In this document: positions 1 to 11,754 of the stretch, in pieces | Numbering within the stretch: position 1 is the first letter of the stretch | Layout: each line of letters begins with the position of its first letter | Source of the DNA: Chamaecrista fasciculata | Lineage: Eukaryota > Streptophyta > Magnoliopsida > Fabales > Fabaceae | DNA: 64,000 nt | Assembly: GCA_003254925.1 (NCBI GenBank) | Contig: QANZ01046779.1 | Span: 99,954-163,953 of the forward strand | Direction of reading: 5' to 3' | Made by a program: the position numbers and the translations under genes | Notes under the pieces: model-generated | What the model was told of the DNA's origin: nothing | The model's input: only the letters and a program-made list of their open reading frames with translations | Databases searched by the model: none

Positions 1-383
1 CTGGTGGGGGCCACGGCCCCCAACCAAACATGAATTACATAGAAATATATACAAATAACATACAAACTAACTCCTAGCTCATTGGTTTGCTCTCATTGGC
101 CTTTACCGAAAGGGCATTGTATTCGATCCTTGATTCTAAAGGTCTATAATTTTTTTTTGCTTTATATGTTGGTATAATGTATACTATCTCATTGAGTCAA
201 TGTCCCTCTTTAAATATATATATATAGTATTAAATTATTAATATAGGGCATGGACGCATGGTTGTATAGGTGTTTGAAGTTTTTTTTTGGGCCATCATTA
301 ATTGTTGAAGTTGAGACTTGAGATCTATTAATTATTTTCAATTTATTAGTGTATATATATGAATAAATTTTTAAATTTAAAAA
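1..383. other. AT-rich intergenic DNA
   Basis: No gene is visible. The first 25 bases hold a small G/C-rich inverted motif that resembles a motif near 2715-2745, so the window may open inside a degenerate transposon end. The rest is AT-rich with short AT runs. Confidence 0.4.
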
Positions 384-633
384 GAGTAAACTAATAATTT
401 GATTCCTAAAGTATCACTGAGTTGACAACTCGATCTCTCAAAGATTGAAATATAATATATAGTTTAGTTCTTGAAAGATCAAAATAATATACTAATTAAT
501 ATACCGTTTTAATCTTTCATGAATCGGAAAGTATATCGTTTTAATCTCTAAGTGACTAAATGTGTATTTTAATATTTCAAAAATCGAATTTTCAGCTCGG
601 TAATCATTCAGGGACCAAATTGTGAAGTTGCTC
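384..633. mobile_element. Fold-back MITE-like element
   Basis: The left end (GAGTAAACTAAT) and the right end (GTTGCTC, preceded by GGGACCAAATTGTG) are imperfect inverted copies, and the arms carry the GGGACCAAA/TTTGGTCC-like words seen in many elements of this window. The flanks share TTTAAAAA, an imperfect 9-bp target duplication. Classification as Mutator-like is by analogy with better preserved copies at 45932 and 59418. Confidence 0.45.
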
Positions 634-1679
634 TTTTAAAAATGATAAATTAAAAAATAATAAAAATTATTAATTTATCTCATACAACATCTGTTAAAGT
701 ATTTTATTATTAAATTTCACTATCTCATATATTTTTAAATTAATTTTTATGACATATATATATATATATTAATATATTTGATAGACTCAATAATACATTT
801 ATTTTTAATAAAATAATAATTAAAATATTATCATAAATATAATTTTATTTAATTACTATTTTTATTGTTTAAATATGTATAAATTCAAAAAATAGATATA
901 TACTTGATATTTTTATTTTATACTTACATATTAATAATAGATTTATATATTAAATAAAATATTAATTAAATATATTATTTAGTATATAAACTATATAAAT
1001 TATATTATGAAATAAAGTTGGTCCCCTGATGACAAATACTAGCTCCACAACTGCAATTAACTATTTTCTGTCAGAAATATGTAACTCATCATATATAAAG
1101 ATTATTTTTATTGTTGTATAAATAAAATTATTATTTCTTTCAATTAAAATATTACACATCAGAAATAAAATCACTTTGATATATATATATTGAAGAAACC
1201 AAGTTTTATTAAAAGAAACGTCAACACACCAAAAGCAAACGCCCAAGGCCAAAACAAAGGCCAACACTAGATAAACCTACAATTCTAACAACCTATATTG
1301 TTGATATGGAGTAACTGCTGAGTAAATAATTGACATTAATTAATACTTACTCACGTCAAACCAAAGGAGATCTCTTTGCAATCGCAGATTAGCAGTGTAT
1401 TCTCCATCAGCTGAGGCGGAACTAGGATTTTTATAGAGAGGGGGGGGGGGGTGCAATAATTTTTTAGCTATCATATATATCATTAATATATAAATAAATA
1501 AATATTTAATATTAATATCATGAAAATATAAGGCTAAAGTGAAAATTTAATCTCAAATCTTTTGCTCAATTTCTAATTTAATTGGTCCTGTATCCTTTTT
1601 ATAAAGGTAGGGGGCATATATATAGTATTCTATAGGATTACATAGGACTTGGGGTGGGGGCCGGGGGAGGTGCAGTCAA
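634..1679. other. AT-rich intergenic DNA, no gene seen
   Basis: Very AT-rich (AT and ATT tracts) with a long G homopolymer around 1440. A second G-rich stretch lies near 1650. The ORFs here are short and look random. Confidence 0.5.
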
Positions 1680-2010
1680 TTATTATTGAATATGTCTACT
1701 TTGTTTAAAATCATATTACAGTTATCGCCTTCTTCAAGCAATTTATTATGTATAAATTTGAATACAGCTGGTTGACGGTGCAAAATTGCATACACCAAAT
1801 CACTTCTCCTATATCCATGAAGGGATTGCCATAATAACTCCGGTTTGGCAGTGATCAAAATTTTTATAAATTCAGTTTTTCAATTATTTGTACCATGTAA
1901 CATAGAATGGACCACTGATTCTACTCTTAGTTTGTTAATTTGAGCACAGAAACATTTCAAGATCCTCGTGGCCTGATCTTCAATAAACTTTTGCTCATAC
2001 AAGGCCTTGA
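1680..2010 (-). pseudogene. Relic of an ankyrin-repeat (ACD6/PGG-like) gene
   Basis: Two minus-strand pieces read like plant ankyrin-repeat proteins of the ACD6-like class. At 1680-1875 the translation has a repeat-like core with YAILHRQPAVFKFIHNKL. At about 1930-2005 it reads IKALYEQKFIEDQATRIL, like the linker after the repeats in that class. An in-frame stop and a frame change separate them, and neither the rest of the repeats nor the C-terminal membrane domain is found. This is family resemblance recognised by eye; a random resemblance of the shorter piece is possible. Confidence 0.45.
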
Positions 2011-2569
2011 TTCCTGAATATAATTTGTTATATGAGAAAACAAAAACAATTATGATTTAACTATTGTTTTGGTCAAAAGAAGAGATAATATCATGAACAA
2101 AACAAAAGAGTTCAGTATAACACCAGCAGAAACACAACAAAAAGCAAAAAACAAAAAAATCCAAATACAAACAGCACAACTACAGAAGAAAAAAAAACAG
2201 AATTCAACCAATTCCATCCCTATCAAATCGTATACCAGCAGTAGCATCCAGAAAAAGCAAAAAATTCCATTACTTTTTTAATTATATTATGTGAAAATGA
2301 AATATAAAATATTAACAGTTTATAAATAATCTAAAAAGTTTGATAGTTTTAAAATTTAAATTAAATTATATGGATATATGGCTCCTCGAGCAAACTTAAA
2401 TATACATGATTATTTGTGCACTATGCAATATTAGTAAGTTCTAACCAGAAATCTTTACCAATAGATGTTGACAGCGTTCAAGCAATTTATCTAAGGAAAA
2501 GCAAGCAAAACGTCATTATCTATAATGTTTTATATCATAATTAAATTTTCAAGTAATTAAACTAAGGGG
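2011..2569. other. AT-rich intergenic DNA
   Basis: No gene recognised. Two overlapping open frames, one per strand (2050-2281), run through an A-rich stretch of low complexity and have no recognisable protein features. Confidence 0.4.
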
Positions 2570-3767
2570 GCCGACTTCCTTATTGTTTATAAAATTTTTA
2601 AAATATACATGGACTTCTTTGAAATTTTTCCCAATTTGGGTGGGCCAACTTCCTTATTTTTTATAAAAGTTTTAAAATATATAAGAACTTCTTTGAAATT
2701 TCTCCCAATTTGTGGGGGCTGGCCCCCACTGGCCCCCTAAATACGACCATGGTTAGTTATTTTATTTAATATATTTAGTTGGAGTTTGAAATGACAATAG
2801 AGAACATGTCATACAAAAAAAAAAATGAAAATATTAACTACCTCATATCTCGTTTTGAATGCATCTATGGAGCAGTTTAGTGACCTGCTGAAAATTGTCA
2901 TTCTTATATATTACTATAGAAGTTGCAGATGTTTGCTGGTGATGGAAACATGTATGATCTTTGTGGTCGACAACAGTTGCCACAAGAACGGGGATTGAGT
3001 CCTTGTGTTATCCTTTTTCAGCTTTGATACACAATAGTCGTCTCTTTAAATATATAGGGACTTCTTTGAAATTTCTCCCAATTTGGGGGTCCAATTCCCT
3101 TATATTTTATAAAAGTTTTAAAATATATAAGAACTTTTTTGAAATTTCTCCTAATTTGGGGGTGGGGCCATGCACTGGTCCCCCAAAATACGCCATTAGT
3201 TAGTTATTTTATTTAGGGTAAGTCTATGATACAAAGTTTGATTCTTGACATGAGATGCAATGGGTTATGAGCCAATAATATAATGACACGTGGAAGAGTT
3301 AGTTATGATGTGACTCCATACACAGTTTTGATTGGTTGAAAAAGTTATTATTTTTTTATTATTTTTCAACATTAAATTATATCAATGGCTATAATTTTGC
3401 CACATCAGCAATTGCATCCCATGTCAAGAATCAATTTTTGCATCTTAGACTTACCCTTTTATTTAATATATTTAGCTGTAGTTTGAAATGACAATATAGA
3501 GCATTTCATGCTAAAAAAAATAATAATAAAATGAAAATTTTAACTATCCAATATCTCGTCTTGTATGCATCTATGGAGGAGTTTAGTAGTCAGCTGATAA
3601 TTGTCGTCCTTATATATTTTTATGGAAGTGGCAAATATTTAATGGTGAAGGAAACATGTCAGATCTTTGTGGCGCACACTAGTTGCCACAAGAACGGGGA
3701 TGAAGTATTGGAGTCCTTGTGTTCTCATTTTTCAGCTTTGTTACACAATAGTCATTTCTTTAACTCC
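2570..3767. repeat. Tandem duplication, second copy interrupted by a MITE
   Basis: Copy A is about 2570-3049 and copy B about 3050-3767. Both start near GACTTCTTTGAAATTTCTCC, pass through a G/C-rich inverted motif and TTAGTTATTTTATTTA, and end near CACAATAGTC followed by TTTA. Copy B is longer because a 241-bp element sits at 3216-3456. I see no intact coding frame. A degenerate transposon end is a likely source, but I cannot name the family. Confidence 0.7.
3216..3456. mobile_element. Mutator-like MITE with 9-bp target duplication
   Basis: The ends are inverted copies: GGGTAAGTCTATGATACAAA on the left, and on the right the complement of GGGTAAGTCTAAGATGCAAA. TTTTATTTA lies directly outside both ends (3207-3215 and 3457-3465), a 9-bp target duplication typical of Mutator-like elements. 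Copy A of the tandem duplication has the same sequence without the insert at 2760-2768, which is an internal empty site. Confidence 0.85.
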
Positions 3768-4449
3768 TGATCATTGCTCATTAATGCTTCTGTCATTTTT
3801 ATGTCTCTAAAATAAATAGTTGTAAGCATTAGAACTGTGTAACCATCATCATTTTGCATTTCTATTATATCTTGGGCAGCTTTGTGGGGAACTATATTAT
3901 GGGGAGACTCAATATTAGAAGTGTGGAACTATATTATTTCCATTAAATACTAACTATATATTAGAAGCGTGGAACTATATTATGGCGAGACTCAATAGTG
4001 AGTTTTTGAACCAGACAACATACCATAGAAAGCTTGAGTATCAATAGAAGACTCCTCTACATTATTGGAGAAAATTTCTCAATTATTCTTTTTGGATACC
4101 CATATATTTATAAGATGTAAGAACTAATAAGATATTCACATATGTAACTATCTCATTCAAATTAACATAACTCACTCCTAAATAAATAAGGAGAAGACAA
4201 GTGTTTTTCAACAACTTGTTTGATATTTGCAATACAAGTAATTGTCTAAATAAAAATACTGATATTTGCAATACTTGTTTGATATTATTTAGACAATTAC
4301 TTGTATTGTAAATATCATAATTTAGACAATTATAGTCTAGACAATTTTTTTTTTGGCCAGAGATAGTCTAGACAATTACTTCATGCTTAAAATCATACTT
4401 GTATTGCAAATATGATAATCTAGACAATTACTTCATGGTTAATATTTTG
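3768..4449. other. AT-rich intergenic DNA with small local repeats
   Basis: No gene seen. Short motifs such as TAGACAATTACTT recur several times between 4240 and 4435, as do copies of TGGAACTATATTAT near 3905-3985, consistent with local slippage or small duplications. Confidence 0.4.
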
Positions 4450-4996
4450 ATTTGCAATACCAATATTTTTAACAAGAAATAATATATATATATATAAACA
4501 TAACAAGAGATTTTAAAACTTTCAATTAAAATATTTGCAGAAACTATTTTAAAAATTTTATCCTAAATTTAATTTTGACATCATCCCAACTATTAATTAT
4601 GAAGCTCCTAACGTACTTACATCATATCAAAGCTAACACGTGTGAACCCATCGCATCAATATTAAACATGAATAAATACAAACATATAAACAAGTAGAAA
4701 ACTAGTGTATTGCCATTAATAATTGCATTAATATTAAGCAGGAAGTTTCTTAAGTCCTTATTACACACGAAGCTAATGCTTTAGTACCTACATTTTTGTA
4801 AGATTTAATCATAATTTATTAAATTGTAAAACACATCAAAACTTCAATAATCTCACATCAAAATATGTTAGTCTAAAAAAAATAACCAACGGCCCATGTT
4901 TCCTTATTTCTACATGGATCAGCTTAGCTCACTCTATTAAAATTGGGCCAGACCATTTTGTTTTATGCCCAAACAAAAATTTCTAACCTTTATCAA
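4450..4996. repeat. Segmental repeat, copy 1 (partner at 12.6-15.3 kb)
   Basis: This stretch matches 12625-13120 plus 15098-15325 in the same orientation with scattered differences. Shared words include AACATAACAAGA, TTAAAACTTTCAATTAAAAT, AACGGCCCATGTTT and GGCCAGACCATTTTGTTTTA. No coding content is recognised. It holds the uninterrupted site (near 4820) for the element at 13121-15097. Confidence 0.75.
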
Positions 4997-5259
4997 ATTA
5001 CAGTGATAGCTTGCTAGGTCTTACACAACATAGAAAAGTGTTATATATAAATATATATATATATATATTTATAAATTAGGTGTGACGATGTGTAGGTTGT
5101 ATAGGATATTTTTAAGGGCTTTTTCAATCAATATTTGATACAGGGCAAAAATTTTATGTATGACCAATAATGAGAATATTAAACACACATTTTTACATGA
5201 TCAACCATAGAAGAGAGATAATGTAAATCAAGCTTATAATTGGAGAAACTTTATAACAA

Positions 5260-5836
5260 GGCAAAACACCATTTCGTGCCCCTAACGTTTGCGGTGATTT
5301 TCAGTTATGCCCTTAACGTTTCATTTGTGTCAGTTGTGCCCCTAATGTGAAACATTAGTTTCAATTATGCCCCTATTTTCAATCTCCACAAAAAAAAACA
5401 CCATTTTTGCACGATTTGAGCTCGGTTTTGATCAGATTTCATATGGGTTTTAATTTTCGGACATCACAAACTTGATTCTTTGGATCAATTTCAAAGATTA
5501 AGCTCAAAATAGCCACAAATCTGAAGAAAATCGAACTCGATGAACCCTAAAATGGACCAAAACGAAATGCAGCAAAACAAAGCATTTTTCTCAAATTTTC
5601 CATGTGCAAAATGATCCTTGGGAGCCGAAAATGAGTACCCATAAACTCATTTATCAAAACAAACTGAAACGAACACGAATCTAAGCTTAAAAGTTCCGAA
5701 AAATGGTACACTAACGAGGGTGGGGGCATAATTGAAACTAACATTTCACATTGGGGACACAACTGACACAAATGAAACGTTAGAGGCATAACTGAAAATC
5801 ACCGCAAACGTTAAGGGCACGAAAGGGTGTTTTGCC
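5260..5836. mobile_element. Fold-back Mutator-like MITE, 9-bp target duplication
   Basis: The element starts GGCAAAACACC and ends GGTGTTTTGCC. Each arm is about 120 bp and the arms are near-perfect inverted copies. They hold phased motifs reading GCCCCTAACGTTTG and CAGTTATGCC on the left and their complements on the right. TTATAACAA flanks both sides (5251-5259 and 5837-5845). The unique centre (about 5390-5715) shows no recognisable gene fragment. Confidence 0.9.
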
Positions 5837-5845
5837 TTATAACAA

Positions 5846-6436
5846 AGATATAAGAAATTTTACCTAAGTTTTTTCCTATCAATAATTTTGTTACTCTTTC
5901 TATATGCATTTGTTTATCTTATTCAATATTTATACTTTATTGGTATTCGATAAATTAATATCAGTATTCATATCTTATCTCATTCTTGACTTACTACTAA
6001 GTTTAGGATTTTTTTTGGAAGTCTTAATCGGATCTCGAGAGAGACCCTTAAACTATGTCTCATAGTTTAATTGTTCTTAAACACTAATTTAATTAGGGTT
6101 TGTTAGTAGGATGGAAACATACCTACCAACATAAGAGAAATCATTAGTAAACTTGTCCTCAAAGCATTAAAATTAATTAATCCCCCTAGAAATATAGGTA
6201 GGTTAGTTAAAGTTAATAGCTTCATGAGATTGAGAGGAGATTATGAGTATTTTAATATTCATAGAAAAAACTTTTAATTCCTGTCATATTCGTTATTATT
6301 TTTATTTCTCTTTTAACATTTTATTATTTATTGCTTTCATTTGTGCTCTCTTAATTGTTTTGTTAGATTAAATTAATTGAATAATACGAATGTGCTTAAA
6401 ATAATATTTTATAATCAACTTTATGTGGGATGATGC
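5846..6436. other. AT-rich intergenic DNA
   Basis: No gene recognised. The part around 6005-6180 (TCTCGAGAGAGACCCTTAAAC and following) looks less random but matches nothing I can name. Confidence 0.35.
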
Positions 6437-6499
6437 TTAGGGTGCGTTTGGTACGTTGTCATCTCATGTCCACCATTTAGCGTTTGTTAACGTCATAAT

Positions 6500-6642
6500 T
6501 GATGGAGATTGTGCCCTAGGGCCAATCATTTTGTTTATGTGTTATTTGAACATATGTATTTTTGATTAATTTATAGAGATAAATTATGTTGTTATCATAT
6601 TATTAGCGTGTTTACTATGATAGCGTCCTTGATTAATTATAA
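6500..6642 (+). repeat. Truncated 5' LTR of the Copia element
   Basis: 143 bp matching 9629-9771 with two G/A differences. It ends abruptly at the junction with pol, where a stop codon (6640-6642) lies in frame just before the retained coding sequence. Confidence 0.9.
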
Positions 6643-6651
6643 GAGCTTGTT

Positions 6652-9579
6652 TTGCCCACTGGGCTAGTTTTTGTTTTGAACAATTGTTATTACGTTCCTT
6701 CATTAAGTTCAAATATTATTTCACTTTCTTATTTAGATAAGGAAGGTTTTATTTGTGTTAATGGAAACAATAGATGTTCAATTTATAAAGATGATGTTTT
6801 ATTTGCTTATGGAGATTTGCATGATAATCATTACATCTTAAAATTAGAACAACCACGTAGTAACAAAATTTATAACATTGATACGAAAAGGATTAGGATT
6901 AACGAATCTAATCCGACTTACCTCTGGCATTGTCGTTTAGGCCATATAAACGAGAAACGCCTAGAGAAGCTCCACAAAGATGGACTTCTGAGCTCATTTG
7001 ATTTTGAATCATATGATGCTTGCGAATCTTGTTTACTTGGAAAGATGACAAAGGCTCCCTTCACTGGACACAGTGAAAGGGCGTCCGACTTATTGGGGAT
7101 CATACATAGTGATGTATGTGGACCAATGAGCATTCAAGCTAGAGGAGGTTACTCTTACTTCATCACGTTCACTGACGACTTCAGTAGGTATGGCTATGTC
7201 TACCTAATGAAGCACAAGTCAGAGTCTTTTGAAATGTTCAAAAGATTTCAAAATGAAGTAGAGAACCAACTTGACAAGAAAATCAAAGTCCTTCGATCCG
7301 ATCGAGGAGGCGAGTATTTGAGTCAAGAGTTTATTGATCATCTTAGAAGTTGTGGAATAGTTTCACAACTTACTCCTCCTGGAACCCCACAGTGGAATGG
7401 TGTTTCTGAGAGGAGGAATCGGACTTTATTAGATATGGTCCGATCTATGATGAGTCTAACTGATCTTCCGCCTTCCTTCTGGGGGCATGCTCTAGAAACT
7501 GCTGCTTTCACACTTAACCGTGTTCCGTCTAAAGCAGTTGAGAAGACACCATATGAGATATGGAATGGGAAGAAGCCCATTATGTCTTATCTCAAGGTTT
7601 GGGGATGTGAAGTTTATGTTAAGCAACAGCCTAACGATAAACTGTCTCCCAAATCCCTCAAGTGCTTGTTTGTAGGATACCCCAAGGAAACAAGGGGATA
7701 CTATGTTTACTGCCCAACTGACAACAAAGTGTTTGTAGTCAGGAATGGATTCTTCTTAGAGAAGGACCTAGTTTCCAAAAGAAACAGTGGGAGTAAGGTG
7801 GATCTTGAAGAAGTTCAAAATCCACAAAGCACATCAGAGGCGCAGACGGAAACTGAAGAAGTACCACAAGACGTTGTGGAAACTCCTCCAGTAACACAAG
7901 GACCACGAAGGTCTGATAGGACACGTTTTCAGCCAGAGAGATATTACGGATTTCTCGTGACTGAAAACAAAGATGTGTTGCTCATGGAGCGTGGTGAACC
8001 CACCACCTATCAAGAGGCCATCGTAGATCCCAACTCTGAGAAATGGGTTGAAGCCATGAAGGCTGAAATGCAATCTATGTTCGACAACAAGGTATGGACC
8101 TTGGTCGCTCCACCCGAAGGGGTAAAACCCGTAGGGTGCAAGTGGGTTTTCAAAGAGAAAACAGATATGGATGGCAATGTCAGCATCTTCAAGGCGAGGC
8201 TAGTTGCGAAGGGATTTACGCAACGTCATGGTATAGACTATGACGAAACGTTTTCGCCCGTTGCAATGGCCAAGTCCATTAGGATCCTCCTTGCCATAGC
8301 CGCATATTATGACTATGAGATATGGCAGATGGATGTCAAAACAGCGTTCCTTAACGGAAGGCTGCTCGAGGATGTGTACATGACACAACCTGAGGGGTTT
8401 GTATGTCCAGAGGAACCAGAGAAGGTATGCAAGCTTCAGAGATCCATTTATGGATTGAAGCAAGCATCCCGGAGTTGGAATCATCGTTTTGATGAGGTAG
8501 TTAAAGAGTTTGGCTTCTCACAAAACGAAGATGAACCTTGTGTTTACAAGAAGGTTAGTGGGAGCACAATTGTGTTCTTGGTGCTATATGTCGATGACAT
8601 ATTGCTCATTGGAAATGATATTCCAACCTTAGAGATTGTGAAATCTTGGTTGGGAAAATCATTCTCAATGAAGGACTTAGGAGAAGCTGCCTATATTCTA
8701 GGCATCAAGATCTATAGAGATAGACCTCGAAGGCTTCTCGGATTGAGTCAGAGTACATACTTGGATAAGATACTGAAAAGGTTCAGTATGCAAGATTCCA
8801 AGAAGGGATTCATTCCGATGAATCATGGCTTGACCCTTAGCAAGAAACAGTGTCCAAAGACACTTGTTGAGCGAGGGCGCATGAGTGGCATCCCTTATGC
8901 TTCGGCAATTGGATCCATTATGTATGCCATGCTGTGTACTCGACCTGATGTATCATTTGCCCTAAGCATGACAAGCCGGTTCCAACAAGACCCTGGAGAG
9001 GATCATTGGACCGCTGTCAAAAACATCCTTAAGTACTTAAGAAGAACTAAGGATGAGTTCTTGGTTTACGGTGGAACTGATGAGGAGTTGAGTGTAACTG
9101 GTTACACTGACGCCAGTTTCCAAACCGATCAAGACGACTTTAAATCGCAGTCAGGATATGTGTTTCTCCTGAACGGTGGCAGCGTGAGTTGGAAGAGTTC
9201 CAAACAGAGCACGATTGCTGATTCTACAACGGAGTCTGAGTACATTGCAGCATCAGATGCAGCGAAGGAGGCTGTATGGATTAGGAAGTTCATCACTGAG
9301 CTTGGAGTGGTTCCGTCCATTGCTGATCCCGTTACCTTATATTGTGACAATAGTGGGGCTATTGCACAAGTTAAGGAGCCCCGGTCCCACCAAAGGACCA
9401 AACATATACTCAGACGTTATCACCTTGTCAGAGAAATAGCTGATAGAGGAGATATTAAGATATGTAAAGTAGCAGGCGAGGATAATGTTGCCGATCCTCT
9501 TACAAAACCTCTTGCGAGGGTCGTACATGAACGACATGTAACGTCGATGGGGATTAGACGCATTGATGAATGTACCTAA
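6652..9579 (+). CDS. Copia polyprotein fragment: integrase, reverse transcriptase, RNase H
   Basis: A 975-codon open frame with no internal stop, remarkable for a broken element. The first codon used here is TTG; coding similarity begins a few codons earlier (ELVLPTGL) with no ATG, so the true N-terminus was deleted. In order it shows the GAG-pre-integrase zinc site (H93, H98, C124, C127) and the integrase core with D154, D217 and E253 (spacing 62 and 35). A Copia RT follows with KTAFLNG and YVDD at 646-649, then RNase H with TDASF, SKKQ-like SSKQSTIADSTTESEY and a CDNSGAI motif. The product would act in cDNA synthesis and integration if expressed. Without a promoter-bearing 5' LTR, expression is doubtful. 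Confidence 0.95.
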   Translation: MPTGLVFVLNNCYYVPSLSSNIISLSYLDKEGFICVNGNNRCSIYKDDVLFAYGDLHDNHYILKLEQPRSNKIYNIDTKRIRINESNPTYLWHCRLGHINEKRLEKLHKDGLLSSFDFESYDACESCLLGKMTKAPFTGHSERASDLLGIIHSDVCGPMSIQARGGYSYFITFTDDFSRYGYVYLMKHKSESFEMFKRFQNEVENQLDKKIKVLRSDRGGEYLSQEFIDHLRSCGIVSQLTPPGTPQWNGVSERRNRTLLDMVRSMMSLTDLPPSFWGHALETAAFTLNRVPSKAVEKTPYEIWNGKKPIMSYLKVWGCEVYVKQQPNDKLSPKSLKCLFVGYPKETRGYYVYCPTDNKVFVVRNGFFLEKDLVSKRNSGSKVDLEEVQNPQSTSEAQTETEEVPQDVVETPPVTQGPRRSDRTRFQPERYYGFLVTENKDVLLMERGEPTTYQEAIVDPNSEKWVEAMKAEMQSMFDNKVWTLVAPPEGVKPVGCKWVFKEKTDMDGNVSIFKARLVAKGFTQRHGIDYDETFSPVAMAKSIRILLAIAAYYDYEIWQMDVKTAFLNGRLLEDVYMTQPEGFVCPEEPEKVCKLQRSIYGLKQASRSWNHRFDEVVKEFGFSQNEDEPCVYKKVSGSTIVFLVLYVDDILLIGNDIPTLEIVKSWLGKSFSMKDLGEAAYILGIKIYRDRPRRLLGLSQSTYLDKILKRFSMQDSKKGFIPMNHGLTLSKKQCPKTLVERGRMSGIPYASAIGSIMYAMLCTRPDVSFALSMTSRFQQDPGEDHWTAVKNILKYLRRTKDEFLVYGGTDEELSVTGYTDASFQTDQDDFKSQSGYVFLLNGGSVSWKSSKQSTIADSTTESEYIAASDAAKEAVWIRKFITELGVVPSIADPVTLYCDNSGAIAQVKEPRSHQRTKHILRRYHLVREIADRGDIKICKVAGEDNVADPLTKPLARVVHERHVTSMGIRRIDECT

Positions 9580-9612
9580 GTGTAGGAACGATTTAATTAA
9601 TGATTGTACCCT

Positions 9613-9628
9613 AGAGCAAGTGGGAGTT
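9613..9628 (+). other. Polypurine tract of the Copia element
   Basis: AGAGCAAGTGGGAGTT directly precedes the 3' LTR, the position and purine richness expected of the plus-strand primer. The same GCAAGTGGGAGTT precedes the 3' LTR of the second Copia element at 55613. Confidence 0.8.
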
Positions 9629-11754
9629 TGATGGAGATTGTGCCCTAGGGCCAATCATTTTATTTATGTGTTATTTGAACATATATATTTTTGATTAATT
9701 TATAGAGATAAATTATGTTGTTATCATATTATTAGCGTGTTTACTATGATAGCGTCCTTGATTAATTATAAGATAATTAATCTAAAACTGTCCCTGGTCG
9801 ATCATTCACGTGGGAACGTAAATGAACTAAGACCAGCATGACCTCGGTGTATAGAGATACATGCACTAGATGCTTCTCGAGAGTCATGGTGCAATTTTGT
9901 AAGGGTTACAAATTGCTGGACCGACCCGGAGAGTCCTGCATGGGTTTAGTCATAAGCGAGCCTCTCCTGTACACCTGTCACGATAGCCTTAGACCTGAGG
10001 TCTTGACTATTCCGGCATTGTAGTTGTCAAACTTTGGCCTAGTCCAACGTTACCCGTAGCAGGGTAGCCATACAGGCTAGGTACGGGTTTGGTTGATTAC
10101 CGTGCAAAGGAATGTGGTTGACCAAGATGGGATTTTGTCCCTCATTTAAGATGAGAGATATTTAACTGGCGCCCTCGATGAGTCTGTCCAAGAAATGCGT
10201 GGCCACGCTGGGAATTGGGACTAACTCAGGAAATCGAGAAAGTTGTGGTTTGGATTTTGGATGACATTCCCGTGCCTGATCCATGACCAAAATATCGTGA
10301 GACAATAGGAATTATGACAAGGTGGTATTTAGGTTAAATCGTTAAAGTCGTTAAAGCGATAACTCCCGTGTTTTGGGTAGTTGTGATGGCTTGCTAGAGT
10401 CCGCTCACAACTTGTGAATCATAAAGATGATTTGCTGCCAACTTCACGTGAGGCCTGCTGGGTCACACATGAGCAGGATCAAGATGCTAATTTTTGGGAC
10501 ACGAATTAGGGTTAATTCGTGAGTCACTTAGGTGACACAATTTAGGACATAGTTAAATGTCTTAGGACATTAAATCTTGTCTTAAATAAATATCTATGAT
10601 TGAGGTTTTAAATTTGTTGGACAAATTTAAATTTAAATTAATTGTTAAATAGTTTTACAATTAAAATATTAGTGAATAAATAAATTAAATAAGTTTCCTA
10701 AAAATTAGGGAATTATTGATTTATTAAATTCACTAAAATTGGGAAACATAAGGATGAGGGTGGCGCCTCATTATCTTTATTTTTATTAATAGAAATTGTT
10801 TTTATTAATTAAATAAAGATAAGATAAATATCTTTTGGGAAAGATATAGGATTTGAATTAAAAGATATTAAGGTAATTCTTTTATTCAAAATTGTTAGGA
10901 ATTAGTTATAACTACCTAAGGAGTTTGGGTTGTTATAAAATTCCTCCAATAATGCATGGGAAATTTCGCCTATCCTCTTTCTTGGGATGAAAGATTTGAT
11001 CTTGCATTTTAGAGTTTGGGTATAGGTGAAAGTCGAATTTTATATTTAATTATTAAAGTAATTTTTAAATTATAAAATCAAATTCTCATGACTCATTCCA
11101 ACCAATAGGATTTGAGCAAATCAAGATTTGATCCAAGATTTGATCTTGGATAGGTCAAATTCGAAATTGGGGTTTATTTTTGAATTATAATATTAAGTTT
11201 AATATTATAAATCAAAAGATAATTTGAGATATCTAAAAGATATCCCATATCTTAGAGATATCCTGATTGGATTAGGATTCCCTAAAACTAGGAATGAGAA
11301 CACTATAAATAGGGCCCCTAGGCGCCTATTTGAAAACAATTCACAACATAGATTAATTCTTGGTCAGACTAAGAATTCGCCTAGAGCATCTATAGAGAGT
11401 GAAAAATCGCCAATCCCAATTAATCTTGATAATCAAGAACACATCTTGATTATTCAAGAACCATAGATATAGTTCCCGTTTTCACTTGGAAAGAAGTGAA
11501 GGAGGCTAGCACCTAGGCATCTGCCAAACTGCTCGTGTGGATTACTGGTAGAGGAAGGACACTCTGTGGACTTCTCAAATTCGCGAATACGACAAGTCAC
11601 CGATCAAAACTAGGTAAACATCTTTCCTAAAACTGGTATAAACATAGTTAGTGGATCCTGGAAGGAATCACAGAGTTGGCTTTTAGGTTTTATTACGTTT
11701 TAGTCCAAAAATTTTTAATTTCTTCCGCTGCGCTCCCTCTGTGATTTCCCAACA
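9629..11754 (+). repeat. Complete 3' LTR, about 2.1 kb
   Basis: TGATGGAGATTG to TTTCCCAACA, 2126 bp, unusually long for Copia and similar in plan to the 2.3-kb LTR at 48364-50675. A likely TATA box (CACTATAAATAGGGC) is at about 11300. A 62-codon frame at 9838-10023 inside the LTR has no family resemblance and is probably chance. Confidence 0.9.

Larger units (their letters stand above)
6500..11754 (+). mobile_element. Ty1/Copia element lacking most of its 5' LTR, gag and protease
   Basis: The element begins TGATGGAGATTGTG and ends CCCAACA, flanked by the 5-bp duplication ATAAT (6495-6499 and 11755-11759). Only the first 143 bp of the 5' LTR remain (6500-6642). At TATAAG the sequence jumps directly into pol coding sequence, so the rest of the LTR, the primer binding site, gag and protease are gone in one deletion. 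The 3' LTR is complete. The retained 5' LTR piece differs from the 3' LTR at two positions in 143 bp, so insertion is fairly recent. Confidence 0.95.

Noticed and set aside
6918..9654. Minus-strand frames of 60-105 codons across the Copia pol region
   Set aside because: Shadows of the strongly biased plus-strand coding sequence; no family resemblance.
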